A DNA stretch of 8,891 nt from Mycobacterium sp. (GTDB lineage Bacteria; Actinomycetota; Actinomycetes; Mycobacteriales; Mycobacteriaceae): positions 1 to 8,891 of the forward strand of contig JAOPWF010000590.1 of assembly GCA_025965815.1 (NCBI GenBank). The letters are read 5' to 3'. Below the pieces are notes generated by a model. It did not search any database. It was given only the letters and a program-made list of their open reading frames with translations, and was not told the DNA's origin. A program made the position numbers and the translations under genes. This document shows, one piece after another, positions 1 through 7,393 of the stretch (within the stretch, counting starts at the first letter, position 1; each line of letters opens with the position of its first letter).

Positions 1-20
1 CCCTGTTCTGGCGTGGGCGG

Positions 21-26
21 TAGTGT
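21..26 (+). promoter_or_regulatory. Candidate leaderless -10 box for the exported protein gene
   Basis: TAGTGT fits the mycobacterial -10 pattern TANNNT. Seven bases (27-33) separate it from ATG at 34, so transcription would begin at or next to the start codon. The -35 region would fall at the window edge and cannot be judged. This is inferred from pattern and spacing. Confidence 0.45.
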
Positions 27-33
27 CGCAGCC

Positions 34-633
34 ATGAGCTCCACCACCCGGCTGTTCATCGGAGTCGCGGCCGTTTCGGCGGTCATCGGCAGCGCGCAGT
101 TAATCCCGGCGATTGCGCTGGCGGATCCCCCGCCCCAGCCACAGCCCCAGCAGGCGCAACAGGAGCTGCACAACATCACCTACCGGGCGCGCGCGGACGG
201 GACATCCCGGGGCGCGGTGGTCGCCTACAAGATGGATGACACGAACGTCAACAGCGCCGAACCGACACTGCTGCCGACTCGCACCTTCGAGGTCAACGCG
301 GTTCTGGCCAACCCACAACTGGCGGGCATGCAGATATCGATCCAATGGCCGTACGGGTCCAACCTGCACTGCGAAATCGAAGTGGACGGTGCGGTCGTCG
401 CCCAGGCCGACCAATTCATCGCGCCGAGGCTGACACGCGCGAAGGACGATCCGATGTACGGAACGTTGGAGTGCGGTGCCCCGCTGAACCTCGCCGTTCC
501 GGGCGACGGTGGCGGAAACGCCGTGAACACCAATCCGGTCGACGCCAGCATTCCCGCCGACGGCGCCGCACCGCCCGATCCCGCAACACCCGCCGAGCCC
601 GCGCCGCCGACCGACGCTCCGCCCGCCGCCTAG
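34..633 (+). CDS. Exported mycobacterial protein with Pro/Ala-rich tail, function unknown
   Basis: I do not recognise a named function. From ATG at 34 the product is 199 residues. The N-terminus has Arg followed by a hydrophobic stretch and ends in Ala-Leu-Ala before Asp-Pro, a good Sec signal peptide with cleavage near residue 30. A Pro/Gln-rich linker follows, then a central domain of about 105 residues that looks beta-rich. It carries two cysteines (113 and 147) that could form a disulphide, the first in a Cys-Glu-Ile-Glu-Val-Asp-Gly motif. This resembles small secreted mycobacterial proteins with an Ig-like or MmpS-like fold, which is inference. The last 30 residues are Pro/Ala/Asp-rich, as in some wall-associated proteins. 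An in-frame GTG at 13 would add seven residues. ATG is preferred because it gives a compact signal peptide and sits 7 bases after a TANNNT box. The gene converges on coaE with 4 bases between stop codons. M. tuberculosis has Rv1632c at this position, but I cannot confirm orthology. Confidence 0.8.
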   Translation: MSSTTRLFIGVAAVSAVIGSAQLIPAIALADPPPQPQPQQAQQELHNITYRARADGTSRGAVVAYKMDDTNVNSAEPTLLPTRTFEVNAVLANPQLAGMQISIQWPYGSNLHCEIEVDGAVVAQADQFIAPRLTRAKDDPMYGTLECGAPLNLAVPGDGGGNAVNTNPVDASIPADGAAPPDPATPAEPAPPTDAPPAA

Positions 634-637
634 GAGG

Positions 638-1837
638 CTACGGCCGCCAATCGGTCGAGTCGGCCCAGTCCCATGCCCGGCGATAGGCGTCGAGGAACCA
701 TGGCTCTTTGGCGTCGGCGTAATCCGCCCCGCGCGAGTGAGCCTCACGTTTGATAGCCAGATACTCGGCGCGCACGTCGGGGTTGGCCAGTAGCCAGTCG
801 GTGAACAGCAATGCGAACTGCTGATTGGGCCAGCCGTCGACTCTGATGTGAACATGTGTGGGCCGGCCCGGGTCCGCGCCACCGTGGAATCGCTTGTGCC
901 ACAAAGCCGGATCGTCGCTGCGGTCCAACTGCGGCACCGTGCTGCGGGCGTCCGGCCTGCCGACGTCGGCGGTGACGTCCAGCCGGCGGGGATATCCGAC
1001 GTCCGCCAGTGCGTCCGCCAGCTCGTCGGCGACAGCCAGCGATGCGACGGTCACTTGGATGTCGATGACGTCCTTGGCGTCCAGTCCGGGGACGGCCGTC
1101 GAGCCGATGTGGTCAACCTGCAACGCCTTTGACCCGCAAGCGGTTTCGATGCGGGCGATGGTGCGTCGGGCCTGCTCCGGCCAGGTCGGATCGGCTGGCA
1201 CCAACACCTTTCGGCTCGGAACCGTCTGCCGGGTACGGATATTGTGCGCCAGCGGCAGCACCCGCTGGTACCACAGATCGCGGGCCTGCTCGATCAATTC
1301 ACTCTGCGAGCCCGAATTGTCCAGCAGCACGTCGGCGATGGCGCGCCGCTGTTCGTCGGACGCCTGCCCGGCGATCCGGGCCCTTGCGTCGGCCTCCGGC
1401 ATGCCACGCTGCTGAACCAGCCGCTTCACCCGAGTGTCCTCGTCGGCGTAAACCACCACGACGAGCGGGAACAGCGGCGCCATGCCGGTCTCGACGAGTA
1501 GCGGGATGTCCTCCACCACCACTGCGTCATCGGGCACCGCGGCGATGATCTCGCTGCGCCGCTTGCCGACGAGGGGGTGGACGATGCCGTTGAGCTTCGC
1601 CCGCTGCTCGTTGTCGACGAACGCCTTGGCGGCCAGCGCCGGCCGATTCAGCGCCCCGTCGGGCAGCAGGATGTCCTCGCCGAATGTCTCGACCAGCGCG
1701 GCCAACCCTTCGGTGCCCGGCTCGACCACCTCACGGGCTATGACGTCGCCATCGACGATGATGCCGCCACATTCATTGAATGTGGCGGACACCGTCGACT
1801 TGCCGGCGCCGATACCGCCGGTCAGACCGATGCGCAT
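638..1837 (-). CDS. coaE: Dephospho-CoA kinase with C-terminal UPF0157/GrpB domain
   Basis: CoaE phosphorylates the 3'-hydroxyl of the dephospho-CoA ribose with ATP, the last step of coenzyme A synthesis, in the cytosol. The 399-residue product opens with a Walker A P-loop, GGIGAGKS at residues 7-14, followed by Asp-Gly-Asp at 29-31. VVVEDIPLLVE (106-116) and the lid-region arginines near 136-165 are also typical. The kinase domain covers about 1-200. Residues 205-399 are a fused UPF0157/GrpB domain of the nucleotidyltransferase fold, with HIGSTAVPGLDAKDVIDIQ at 243-261, HVHIR at 328-332 and a KEPWFLDAYRRAW block near the end. This two-domain form is typical of mycobacteria (M. tuberculosis CoaE is about 407 residues), whereas E. 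coli CoaE is kinase only. The ATG follows the rpsA stop by 12 bases without a strong Shine-Dalgarno, so co-transcription and translational coupling with rpsA are likely. Confidence 0.97.
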   Translation of the reverse strand: MRIGLTGGIGAGKSTVSATFNECGGIIVDGDVIAREVVEPGTEGLAALVETFGEDILLPDGALNRPALAAKAFVDNEQRAKLNGIVHPLVGKRRSEIIAAVPDDAVVVEDIPLLVETGMAPLFPLVVVVYADEDTRVKRLVQQRGMPEADARARIAGQASDEQRRAIADVLLDNSGSQSELIEQARDLWYQRVLPLAHNIRTRQTVPSRKVLVPADPTWPEQARRTIARIETACGSKALQVDHIGSTAVPGLDAKDVIDIQVTVASLAVADELADALADVGYPRRLDVTADVGRPDARSTVPQLDRSDDPALWHKRFHGGADPGRPTHVHIRVDGWPNQQFALLFTDWLLANPDVRAEYLAIKREAHSRGADYADAKEPWFLDAYRRAWDWADSTDWRP

Positions 1838-1849
1838 CCGGCGACGCGG

Positions 1850-3292
1850 TTAAGCGTTACCGGCGAGCTTCTCCCGCAGGGCCGCGAGCTGCGCGTCACT
1901 GGCGAGCGAGCCGCCGGCCGAGGGCTCCTCGGACCGCGACGAACCGTTGGACGGCGGCGCGCTGGCGGCCTCCGCCTCGGCAGCGGCGAACTTCTCCATC
2001 TGCGCGGTGTGCATCTTGTGCCGGCGCTCGGCCTCGGCGTAGCGGGCTTCCCACTCGGTGCGCTGGGTGTCGAAACCTTCCAGCCACTCGTTGGTTTCCG
2101 CGTCGAAGCCCTCGGGGAAGATGTAGTTGCCCTGCTCGTCATAGCTGTCGGCCATGCCGTACTTCGAGGGGTCGAACTCCTCGGTGTAGTCCTCGTTGGC
2201 CTGCTTGAGGCTCAGCGAAATGCGGCGACGCTCCAGGTCGATGTCGATGACCTTGACCAGGGCGTCATCGCCGACGGCGACAACCTGATCCGGCACCTCG
2301 ACGTGGCGCTCGGCCAGCTCGGAGATGTGCACCAGACCCTCGATGCCCTCCTCGACGCGGACGAACGCACCGAACGGCACCAGCTTGGTGACCTTGCCCG
2401 GGACGATCTGGCCGATCGCGTGGGTACGGGCGAAGTGCCGCCACGGGTCTTCCTGAGTGGCCTTGAGCGACACCGACACCCGCTCGCGGTCCATGTCGAC
2501 GTCGAGCACCACGACGGTGACCTCGTCGCCCACCTGGACGACCACGGATGGATGGTCGATGTGCTTCCAGGACAGCTCGGAGACGTGCACCAGGCCGTCC
2601 ACACCGCCGAGGTCGACGAAGGCGCCGAAGTTGACGATCGAGGAGACGACACCCTTGCGGATGGCGCCCTTCTGCAGCTGGTTGAGGAACTCGCTGCGCA
2701 CCTCGGACTGGGTCTGCTCCAGCCAGGCGCGGCGGGACAGCACCACGTTGTTGCGGTTCTTGTCCAGCTCGATGATCTTGGCCTCGATCTCCTTGCCTAT
2801 GTACGGCTGCAGATCGCGGACACGACGCATCTCCACCAGCGAGGCGGGCAGGAAGCCGCGCAGGCCGATGTCGAGGATCAGGCCGCCCTTGACGACCTCG
2901 ATGACGGTGCCCTTGACGGCCTCGTCCTTCTCCTTGAGTTCCTCGATCGTGCCCCAGGCGCGCTCGTACTGAGCACGCTTCTTGGACAGGATCAGGCGGC
3001 CTTCTTTGTCCTCCTTGGTGAGAACGAGGGCCTCGACCTCATCGCCGACGGACACAACCTCATTGGGGTCGACGTCGTGCTTGATGGAAAGTTCGCGGGA
3101 AGGAATTACACCTTCGGTCTTGTAGCCGATGTCGAGCAGGACTTCATCACGGTCGACCTTGACGATGGTCCCTTCGACGATGTCGCCATCGTTGAAGTAT
3201 TTGATGGTCTTGTCGATGGCGGCGAGAAAATCCTCGGCCGAGCCGATATCGTTGACGGCTACTTGCGGCGAGGTGACGGCGGGACTTGGCAT
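1850..3292 (-). CDS. rpsA: 30S ribosomal protein S1
   Basis: RpsA binds mRNA on the 30S subunit and helps initiation. The 480-residue product has four S1 (OB-fold) domains at about 36-105, 123-188, 209-277 and 294-363. The third and fourth carry the classic NFGAFVDLGGVDGLVHVSEL and PFGAFV...EGLVHISELAERH signatures. An acidic, then Ala/Glu/Ser-rich tail follows from 365 and ends in a conserved-looking block near ASDAQLAALREKLAG. Six S1 domains are usual in E. coli; four plus a tail is the mycobacterial form. Lys303, Phe307, Phe310 and Arg357, reported to contact pyrazinoic acid in M. tuberculosis RpsA (a disputed drug target), are present at the same numbers. The ATG at 3292 is chosen because homologues begin MPSP. 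An in-frame GTG at 3364 would add 24 residues unlike any S1 protein I know. GGAG (3308-3305) lies 12 bases upstream, a rather long spacing. coaE follows after 12 bases. Confidence 0.98.
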   Translation of the reverse strand: MPSPAVTSPQVAVNDIGSAEDFLAAIDKTIKYFNDGDIVEGTIVKVDRDEVLLDIGYKTEGVIPSRELSIKHDVDPNEVVSVGDEVEALVLTKEDKEGRLILSKKRAQYERAWGTIEELKEKDEAVKGTVIEVVKGGLILDIGLRGFLPASLVEMRRVRDLQPYIGKEIEAKIIELDKNRNNVVLSRRAWLEQTQSEVRSEFLNQLQKGAIRKGVVSSIVNFGAFVDLGGVDGLVHVSELSWKHIDHPSVVVQVGDEVTVVVLDVDMDRERVSVSLKATQEDPWRHFARTHAIGQIVPGKVTKLVPFGAFVRVEEGIEGLVHISELAERHVEVPDQVVAVGDDALVKVIDIDLERRRISLSLKQANEDYTEEFDPSKYGMADSYDEQGNYIFPEGFDAETNEWLEGFDTQRTEWEARYAEAERRHKMHTAQMEKFAAAEAEAASAPPSNGSSRSEEPSAGGSLASDAQLAALREKLAGNA

Positions 3293-3341
3293 ATTGTTGG
3301 GTTGCTCCGGACAGCTTTGGTCGTAGGGACAGATGTTGTTG

Positions 3342-3364
3342 GTGTGACCCGCGATCGCGCACAC
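3342..3364 (-). promoter_or_regulatory. Hairpin in the rpsA leader
   Basis: Read on the minus strand, GTGTG (3364-3360) and CGC (3359-3357) pair with GCG (3352-3350) and CACAC (3346-3342). The loop is GATC (3356-3353) and a 3-base GGT bulge sits on the 3' side, giving an 8-bp stem. It would start about 6 bases after the predicted rpsA transcription start and lie about 50 bases before the ATG. The palindrome is seen directly; folding in RNA and any regulatory role are inference. Confidence 0.4.
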
Positions 3365-3372
3365 GGATACTT

Positions 3373-3388
3373 GTCGAGGTTACTCGAC
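3373..3388. repeat. Perfect inverted repeat GTCGAG-N4-CTCGAC over the rpsA -10 box
   Basis: Six-base arms (3373-3378 and 3383-3388) flank GTTA. The repeat covers the candidate rpsA -10 hexamer (3382-3377), so a protein bound here would block that promoter. It is shorter than, and spaced differently from, the mycobacterial LexA box (TCGAAC-N4-GTTCGA), so I do not assign it to LexA. Chance occurrence in GC-rich DNA is possible. Confidence 0.35.
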
Positions 3389-3406
3389 TGTGGACTAGCT
3401 GAACAA
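3377..3406 (-). promoter_or_regulatory. Candidate rpsA-coaE promoter
   Basis: On the minus strand TTGTTC (3406-3401) is followed after 18 bases by TAACCT (3382-3377), a reasonable SigA-type pair. Transcription would start near 3370, giving a leader of about 78 bases before the rpsA ATG. This makes rpsA the one unit in the window that seems to have a true 5' leader. Confidence 0.45.
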
Positions 3407-3436
3407 ACTCGGTCTCCCCACCTGGTATTCCCCGGC

Positions 3437-3442
3437 TAGCCT
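3437..3442 (+). promoter_or_regulatory. Candidate leaderless -10 box for the PrsW-like gene
   Basis: TAGCCT matches TANNNT. After six bases (3443-3448) comes GTG at 3449, which would be the first transcribed codon and decides against the in-frame GTG at 3446. No good -35 hexamer is visible 17 bases upstream (3414-3419 is C-rich). Confidence 0.4.
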
Positions 3443-3448
3443 GCTGTG

Positions 3449-4643
3449 GTGTCATTCCCCGCAATGCCGCAGCAGGGGCGTCCCCTCGGTCCTGCGCTGC
3501 CCAGGCGAATCCGCAAAGTCGGGGCGCCTCTCGGCGTGATCATCGCGCTCGGCATCGTCGTCGGCCTGATAGTGATCCTGCTGACCGCGGTCAACCCGGT
3601 CGGCACGGCCATCGGGTTCGTCCTGTCCAGTGTGGCGATCTTGGTTGTCCTGTTGGCCTACCTGTGGCTGGATCGGTGGGAACCGGATCCGCCGAGGCTG
3701 CTGGTGCTCGCATTCGTGTGGGGTGCATCGGTCGCCGTTGTGGTTTCGGTGGTGCTGGGGCTCTATCGTCCAGTCGCTGATCAACGACGGCGAGGCGGCG
3801 ACGGTGAGCTCAGCTTCCGTCGTCATCGGGGCACCGATGATCGAAGAGGCGGCCAAGGGCCTATTCCTGGTGATCATGATGACCGGCCGCCGCAGAAACG
3901 AGCTCAACTCGATGACCGACTGCCTCGTCTACGCGGGAATCACCGCCGCGGGGTTCACCTGGTTGGAGGACATCCTCTACATCGCCAGCGGCGAGTCGCT
4001 CACCGACTCGCTGCTCACCGCCGCGATGCGGCTGATCATGGCGCCGTTCGCCCACCCGCTTTTCACCACGATGACCGGCATCGGAGTGTTCTTCGCGCTG
4101 CACCGACGAACCGTCGTCGCCAAGGTCGGCTGCATCCTGCTCGGCTACATCGGCGCGGTGATCCTGCACGCGTTGTGGAACGGCTCGTCGCTGCTGGGCG
4201 TGCAGGCCTATTTCCTCGTCTACGTCCTGTGGATGGTGCCGATCTTCGCGCTTGCGATCTGGCTCGGCGTCGCCAGCCGCCGTAGGGAGCAGCGAGTCGT
4301 TGCCGCCAAGCTGCCCGGCATGGTCGAAGCCGGCCTGGTGACGGCCAACGAGGCGACATGGCTGGGCTCGATCCGCAACCGGAAGCTGGCGATCCGCGAG
4401 GCGACCCGGCACGGAGGACGGCCCGCCGGCAAGGGCATCAAGAGCTTTGCCGCCCAGGTGATCGAGCTGGCATTCGTGCGGGACCGAATCGACCGCGGCT
4501 TCGGCGACCAGCGGGTGTTCGCCCTGCAGAACGAGGAAGCGTACGGGGTGAGGGCGGCGCGGGCCGCCGCGCCCATGCTGCAGCGGCTGGCCGGGTACCG
4601 CGCACCGGAAGCGCCCGGCAGCCGCCCCCAACCGGGTCCCTAG
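3449..4643 (+). pseudogene. PrsW-family intramembrane protease-like gene, frameshifted
   Basis: The PrsW family comprises polytopic membrane proteins related to CAAX/ABI-type proteases; the founding Bacillus member cleaves an anti-sigma factor. Frame one (from GTG 3449) encodes membrane segments, including GAPLGVIIALGIVVGLIVILL, then LWLDRWEPDPPR and GASVAVVVSVVLG. Near 3757-3764 the coding signal moves to another frame, which runs to TAG at 4641-4643. That frame holds the family motifs: Glu-Glu-x-x-Lys (PMIEEAAKG, Glu codons 3843-3848), FTWLEDILY (Glu 3966-3968), HPLFTTM (His 4053-4055) and LHALWNG (His 4167-4169), then more membrane segments and a basic cytosolic tail from about 4275. One extra base, possibly in the GGGG at 3757-3760, explains the break; removing it would give about 397 residues. 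Nothing else is damaged, so either a very recent lesion or a sequencing error is possible. As written, translation yields only an N-terminal fragment running on in the wrong frame. M. tuberculosis, as I recall it, has no such gene between polA and rpsA. Confidence 0.8.
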
Positions 4644-7381
4644 TGCGCGGCGGTGTCCCAACTGCGGCCGTAGCCAACCGACACCTCCAGTGGCACGTCC
4701 AGCGGATATGCGCCGCCCATCTTGTCGCGCACCAGCGCCTCGACGGCCTCGCGCTCGCCCTCGGCCACCTCGAGTAGCAGCTCGTCGTGCACCTGCAGAA
4801 GCAGGCGCGACTTCAGCCCCGACTCCTTGAGCGCCCTGTCTACGTCGACCATCGCGACCTTGATGATGTCGGCGGCGCTGCCCTGGATCGGGGCGTTCAG
4901 GGCGGCGCGCTCGGCGGCCTCGCGCACGTTGCGGTTGCTGCTGTCCAGTTCGGGCAGGTAGCGGCGCCGGCCGAGCACCGTGGAGGTGTACCCGTCCTTG
5001 CGGGCCTGGTCCACGACCGCCATCAGGTAGTCCCGGACTCCGCCGAAGCGGGCGAAGTACTGGTCCATCTGCACCTTGGCCTCTTCGGTGGAGATCTTCA
5101 GCTGCGCAGCCAGCCCATAGGCGCTCAGGCCGTACGCCAACCCGTAGGACATCGCCTTGACCCGGCGCCGGAGCTCGCCGGTCACTTCGTCGATCGGCAC
5201 GCCGAAGGCGCGGGAGGCCACAAACGAGTGCAGGTCCTCACCGGTACGGAACGCCTCGATGAGACCTGCGTCCTTGGACAGGTGCGCCATGATCCGCATC
5301 TCGATCTGGCTGTAGTCGGCGGTCATCAGCTCGGCGTAGCCGTCCCCGACGACGAACGCGTCGCGGATCTCCCGGCCCGCGTCGGTGCGGATCGGGATGT
5401 TCTGCAGGTTCGGCTCGGTGGACGACAGCCGGCCCGTCGCCGCGATCGTCTGGTTGAACGTGGTATGGATCCGGCCGTCGGCGCCCACCGACTTCAGTAG
5501 CCCGTCGACGGTCACCTTCAAGCGCGTGGCGTCGCGGTGGGTCAGCAGGTGCTCGAGGAAGGGGTGCCCGGTCTTGTCGAACAGCGATTGCAGCGCGTCG
5601 GCATCGGTGGTGTAGCCCGTCTTGGTCCGCTTGGTCTTCGGCATCTCCAGCTCGTCGAAGAGCACGACCTGCAGCTGTTTAGGTGAGCCGAGGTTGATCT
5701 GCTTGCCGATGACGCCGTACGCGGCCTCGGCCGCGTCCCGGATTTGGTCACCGAACGTGCTCTGAAGGGTGGTCAACTGGTCAAGGTCAACGGCGATACC
5801 CGCCGTCTCCATGCCGGCCAGCGTGCACTGAACGGGTAGTTCCATCTTCCCCAGCAGGGCATCGGAATCGATGCGCTCCAGCTCCGCATCAAGCGCCTCG
5901 GCCAGGTCCAGCACGGCACGCGCCCGCAGGATCAGCGTCTGCACAGCCTGATCGTCGATACCGTCTTCGTCATCGAGCAGTGAAAGCTGCTGCTGCTCAG
6001 GGTTTTCCGCCCGCAACTCGCGGCGCAGATAGCGCAGCGACAGGTCGTCGAGCGCGAAGCTGCGCTGGCCCGGCCGCACCAGGTAGGCCGCGAGTGCGGT
6101 GTCCGAGGAGACACCGACCAGCGTCCAGCCGCGGCCCGCCAGGTCGTGCATCGCCCACTTCGCCTCGTGCAGCGCCTTCGGCTGTGGCAGATCGGCCAGC
6201 CAGTCGCCCAGAGCAGCGTCATCCTCGGGGCTCAGCGTGGTGAGGTCGATGAAGGCGCCGTCGCCGTCGGCGGCGGCGATCGCGATGGCGGTCGCGTCGG
6301 CGTCGTAGGCCAAGTGGGTGCCGACGACCGCCAGGCCGGACCTGCGACCGTCGCCGGCGTGCGCCGCGAGCCACGCCGCGACGGTGCCGGGCCCCAGCGC
6401 GCCGCCGCGCACGTCGAATCCCTCGTCCACCTCGGGTTCGACGGCGGCCAGCGTCTCGAACAACCGGTCGCGCAGCACGCGGAACTCCAGGTCGTCGAAC
6501 AGCCGGTGGATCTGGTCGCGGTCCCACGGCTGCATGCGCAGGGTGTCCGGGGTGTGGGCCAGCGGCACGTCACGGATCAGTTCGGTGAGATCGCGGTTGA
6601 GCACCACGTGCGCGAGGTTGGCCCGCAGCGCGTCGCCGACCTTGCCGCGCACTGAGTCGACGTTGTCGACCAGCCCCTGCAGCGAGCCGTATTCGACGAT
6701 CCACTTCGATGCCGTCTTCTCCCCCACCCCGGGGATGCCGGGCAGGTTGTCACTGGGGTCGCCGCGCAGCGCAGCGAAATCCGGGTACTGCTGCGGGGTC
6801 AGCCCGTACTTCTCGACGACGGCTTCCGGGGTGAACCGGGTCAGCTCGCTGACGCCCTTACGCGGGTAGAGCACCGTGACGTCGTCGCTGACCAACTGCA
6901 GCGCGTCGCGGTCCCCGGTGACGATCAACACCCGGTAGCCCTCGTCCTCCGCCTGGGTGGCCAGGGTGGCGATCAGGTCGTCCGCCTCGAACCCCGGTTC
7001 GGCGAGCACGGTGATGCCGAGCGCGACCAGCACTTCCTTGGTGATGTCAATCTGGCCGCGGAACTCGTCCGGCGTGGCGGACCGGCCCGCCTTGTACTCG
7101 GGGTACTTCTCGGAGCGGAAGGTCTGGCGGGAGACGTCGAATGCGGCGGCGATATGCGTTGGGGATTCGTCGCGCAGCAGGTTGATCAGCATCGCGGTGA
7201 ACCCGTAGACCGCGTTGGTGGTCAGGCCGTTCTGGGTTTTGAAGTTTTCCGCCGGCAGCGCGTAGAACGCCCGGAAGGCCACTGAATTGCCGTCCAGCAG
7301 CATCAATGTCGGCTTCTCGGCGGCTTGCCCGACGGCGGGCGTCACCTTCTTCTTCGCGGACGCGGTCGTGGCTGGACTCAC
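4640..7381 (-). CDS. polA: DNA polymerase I
   Basis: Pol I fills gaps in excision repair and removes Okazaki primers with its 5' nuclease. The product is 913 residues (M. tuberculosis about 904). Residues 25-310 are the 5' nuclease: LLDGNS at 28-33, FEADD at 131-135, TGDRDALQL at 155-163 and the helix-hairpin GDPSDNLPGIPGVGEKTA at 207-224. Residues 320-500 correspond to the 3'-5' exonuclease domain but lack its acidic residues, so proofreading is not expected. Residues 510-913 are the polymerase: TGRLSS at 649-654, motif A DYSQIE (Asp689, Glu694), motif B with Lys742, Tyr746 and Tyr750, and motif C HDE with Asp866 and Glu867. The GTG start (7381-7379) is 6 bases after a TAGAGT box, with no Shine-Dalgarno, which suggests a leaderless mRNA. 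The Lys-rich N-terminal extension before residue 25 is normal for mycobacteria. Its stop overlaps that of the convergent PrsW-like gene. Confidence 0.98.
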   Translation of the reverse strand: MSPATTASAKKKVTPAVGQAAEKPTLMLLDGNSVAFRAFYALPAENFKTQNGLTTNAVYGFTAMLINLLRDESPTHIAAAFDVSRQTFRSEKYPEYKAGRSATPDEFRGQIDITKEVLVALGITVLAEPGFEADDLIATLATQAEDEGYRVLIVTGDRDALQLVSDDVTVLYPRKGVSELTRFTPEAVVEKYGLTPQQYPDFAALRGDPSDNLPGIPGVGEKTASKWIVEYGSLQGLVDNVDSVRGKVGDALRANLAHVVLNRDLTELIRDVPLAHTPDTLRMQPWDRDQIHRLFDDLEFRVLRDRLFETLAAVEPEVDEGFDVRGGALGPGTVAAWLAAHAGDGRRSGLAVVGTHLAYDADATAIAIAAADGDGAFIDLTTLSPEDDAALGDWLADLPQPKALHEAKWAMHDLAGRGWTLVGVSSDTALAAYLVRPGQRSFALDDLSLRYLRRELRAENPEQQQLSLLDDEDGIDDQAVQTLILRARAVLDLAEALDAELERIDSDALLGKMELPVQCTLAGMETAGIAVDLDQLTTLQSTFGDQIRDAAEAAYGVIGKQINLGSPKQLQVVLFDELEMPKTKRTKTGYTTDADALQSLFDKTGHPFLEHLLTHRDATRLKVTVDGLLKSVGADGRIHTTFNQTIAATGRLSSTEPNLQNIPIRTDAGREIRDAFVVGDGYAELMTADYSQIEMRIMAHLSKDAGLIEAFRTGEDLHSFVASRAFGVPIDEVTGELRRRVKAMSYGLAYGLSAYGLAAQLKISTEEAKVQMDQYFARFGGVRDYLMAVVDQARKDGYTSTVLGRRRYLPELDSSNRNVREAAERAALNAPIQGSAADIIKVAMVDVDRALKESGLKSRLLLQVHDELLLEVAEGEREAVEALVRDKMGGAYPLDVPLEVSVGYGRSWDTAAH

Positions 7382-7387
7382 AGCCCT

Positions 7388-7393
7388 ACTCTA
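7388..7393 (-). promoter_or_regulatory. Candidate leaderless -10 box for polA
   Basis: On the minus strand TAGAGT (7393-7388) matches TANNNT and is followed after six bases by the polA GTG (7381). The first three bases of this box are also the stop codon of the LysR remnant. The hexamer about 17 bases upstream, GGAACC, is not a SigA -35 sequence, so the box is supported mainly by its spacing to the start codon. Confidence 0.45.

Noticed and set aside
3293..3364. GTG-initiated 24-residue N-terminal extension of RpsA, or an upstream peptide with three cysteines
   Set aside because: Homologues begin MPSP at 3292. The extension resembles no S1 protein and lies over a leader hairpin. No independent stop separates it from rpsA, so it is not a separate small gene.
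3373..3388. LexA/SOS box near rpsA
   Set aside because: The mycobacterial box is TCGAAC-N4-GTTCGA; here the TCGAG/CTCGA arms are one base shorter and differ in the key inner bases.
1577..3439. 620-codon open frame on the + strand antisense to rpsA and coaE
   Set aside because: It overlaps two certain genes completely. Its protein is a low-complexity mix rich in Asp, Gly, Leu and Val, as expected from reading GC-rich codons backwards, with no recognisable domain.
3755..3775. Programmed ribosomal frameshift in the PrsW-like gene
   Set aside because: No classic slippery heptamer or clear downstream structure is visible, and PrsW proteins are not known to use frameshifting. A lesion or sequencing error is simpler.
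4358..4777. Arg/Pro-rich frames in the tail of the PrsW-like gene and the start of the polA antisense strand
   Set aside because: They cross the junction of two well-supported genes in other frames and have no recognisable features.
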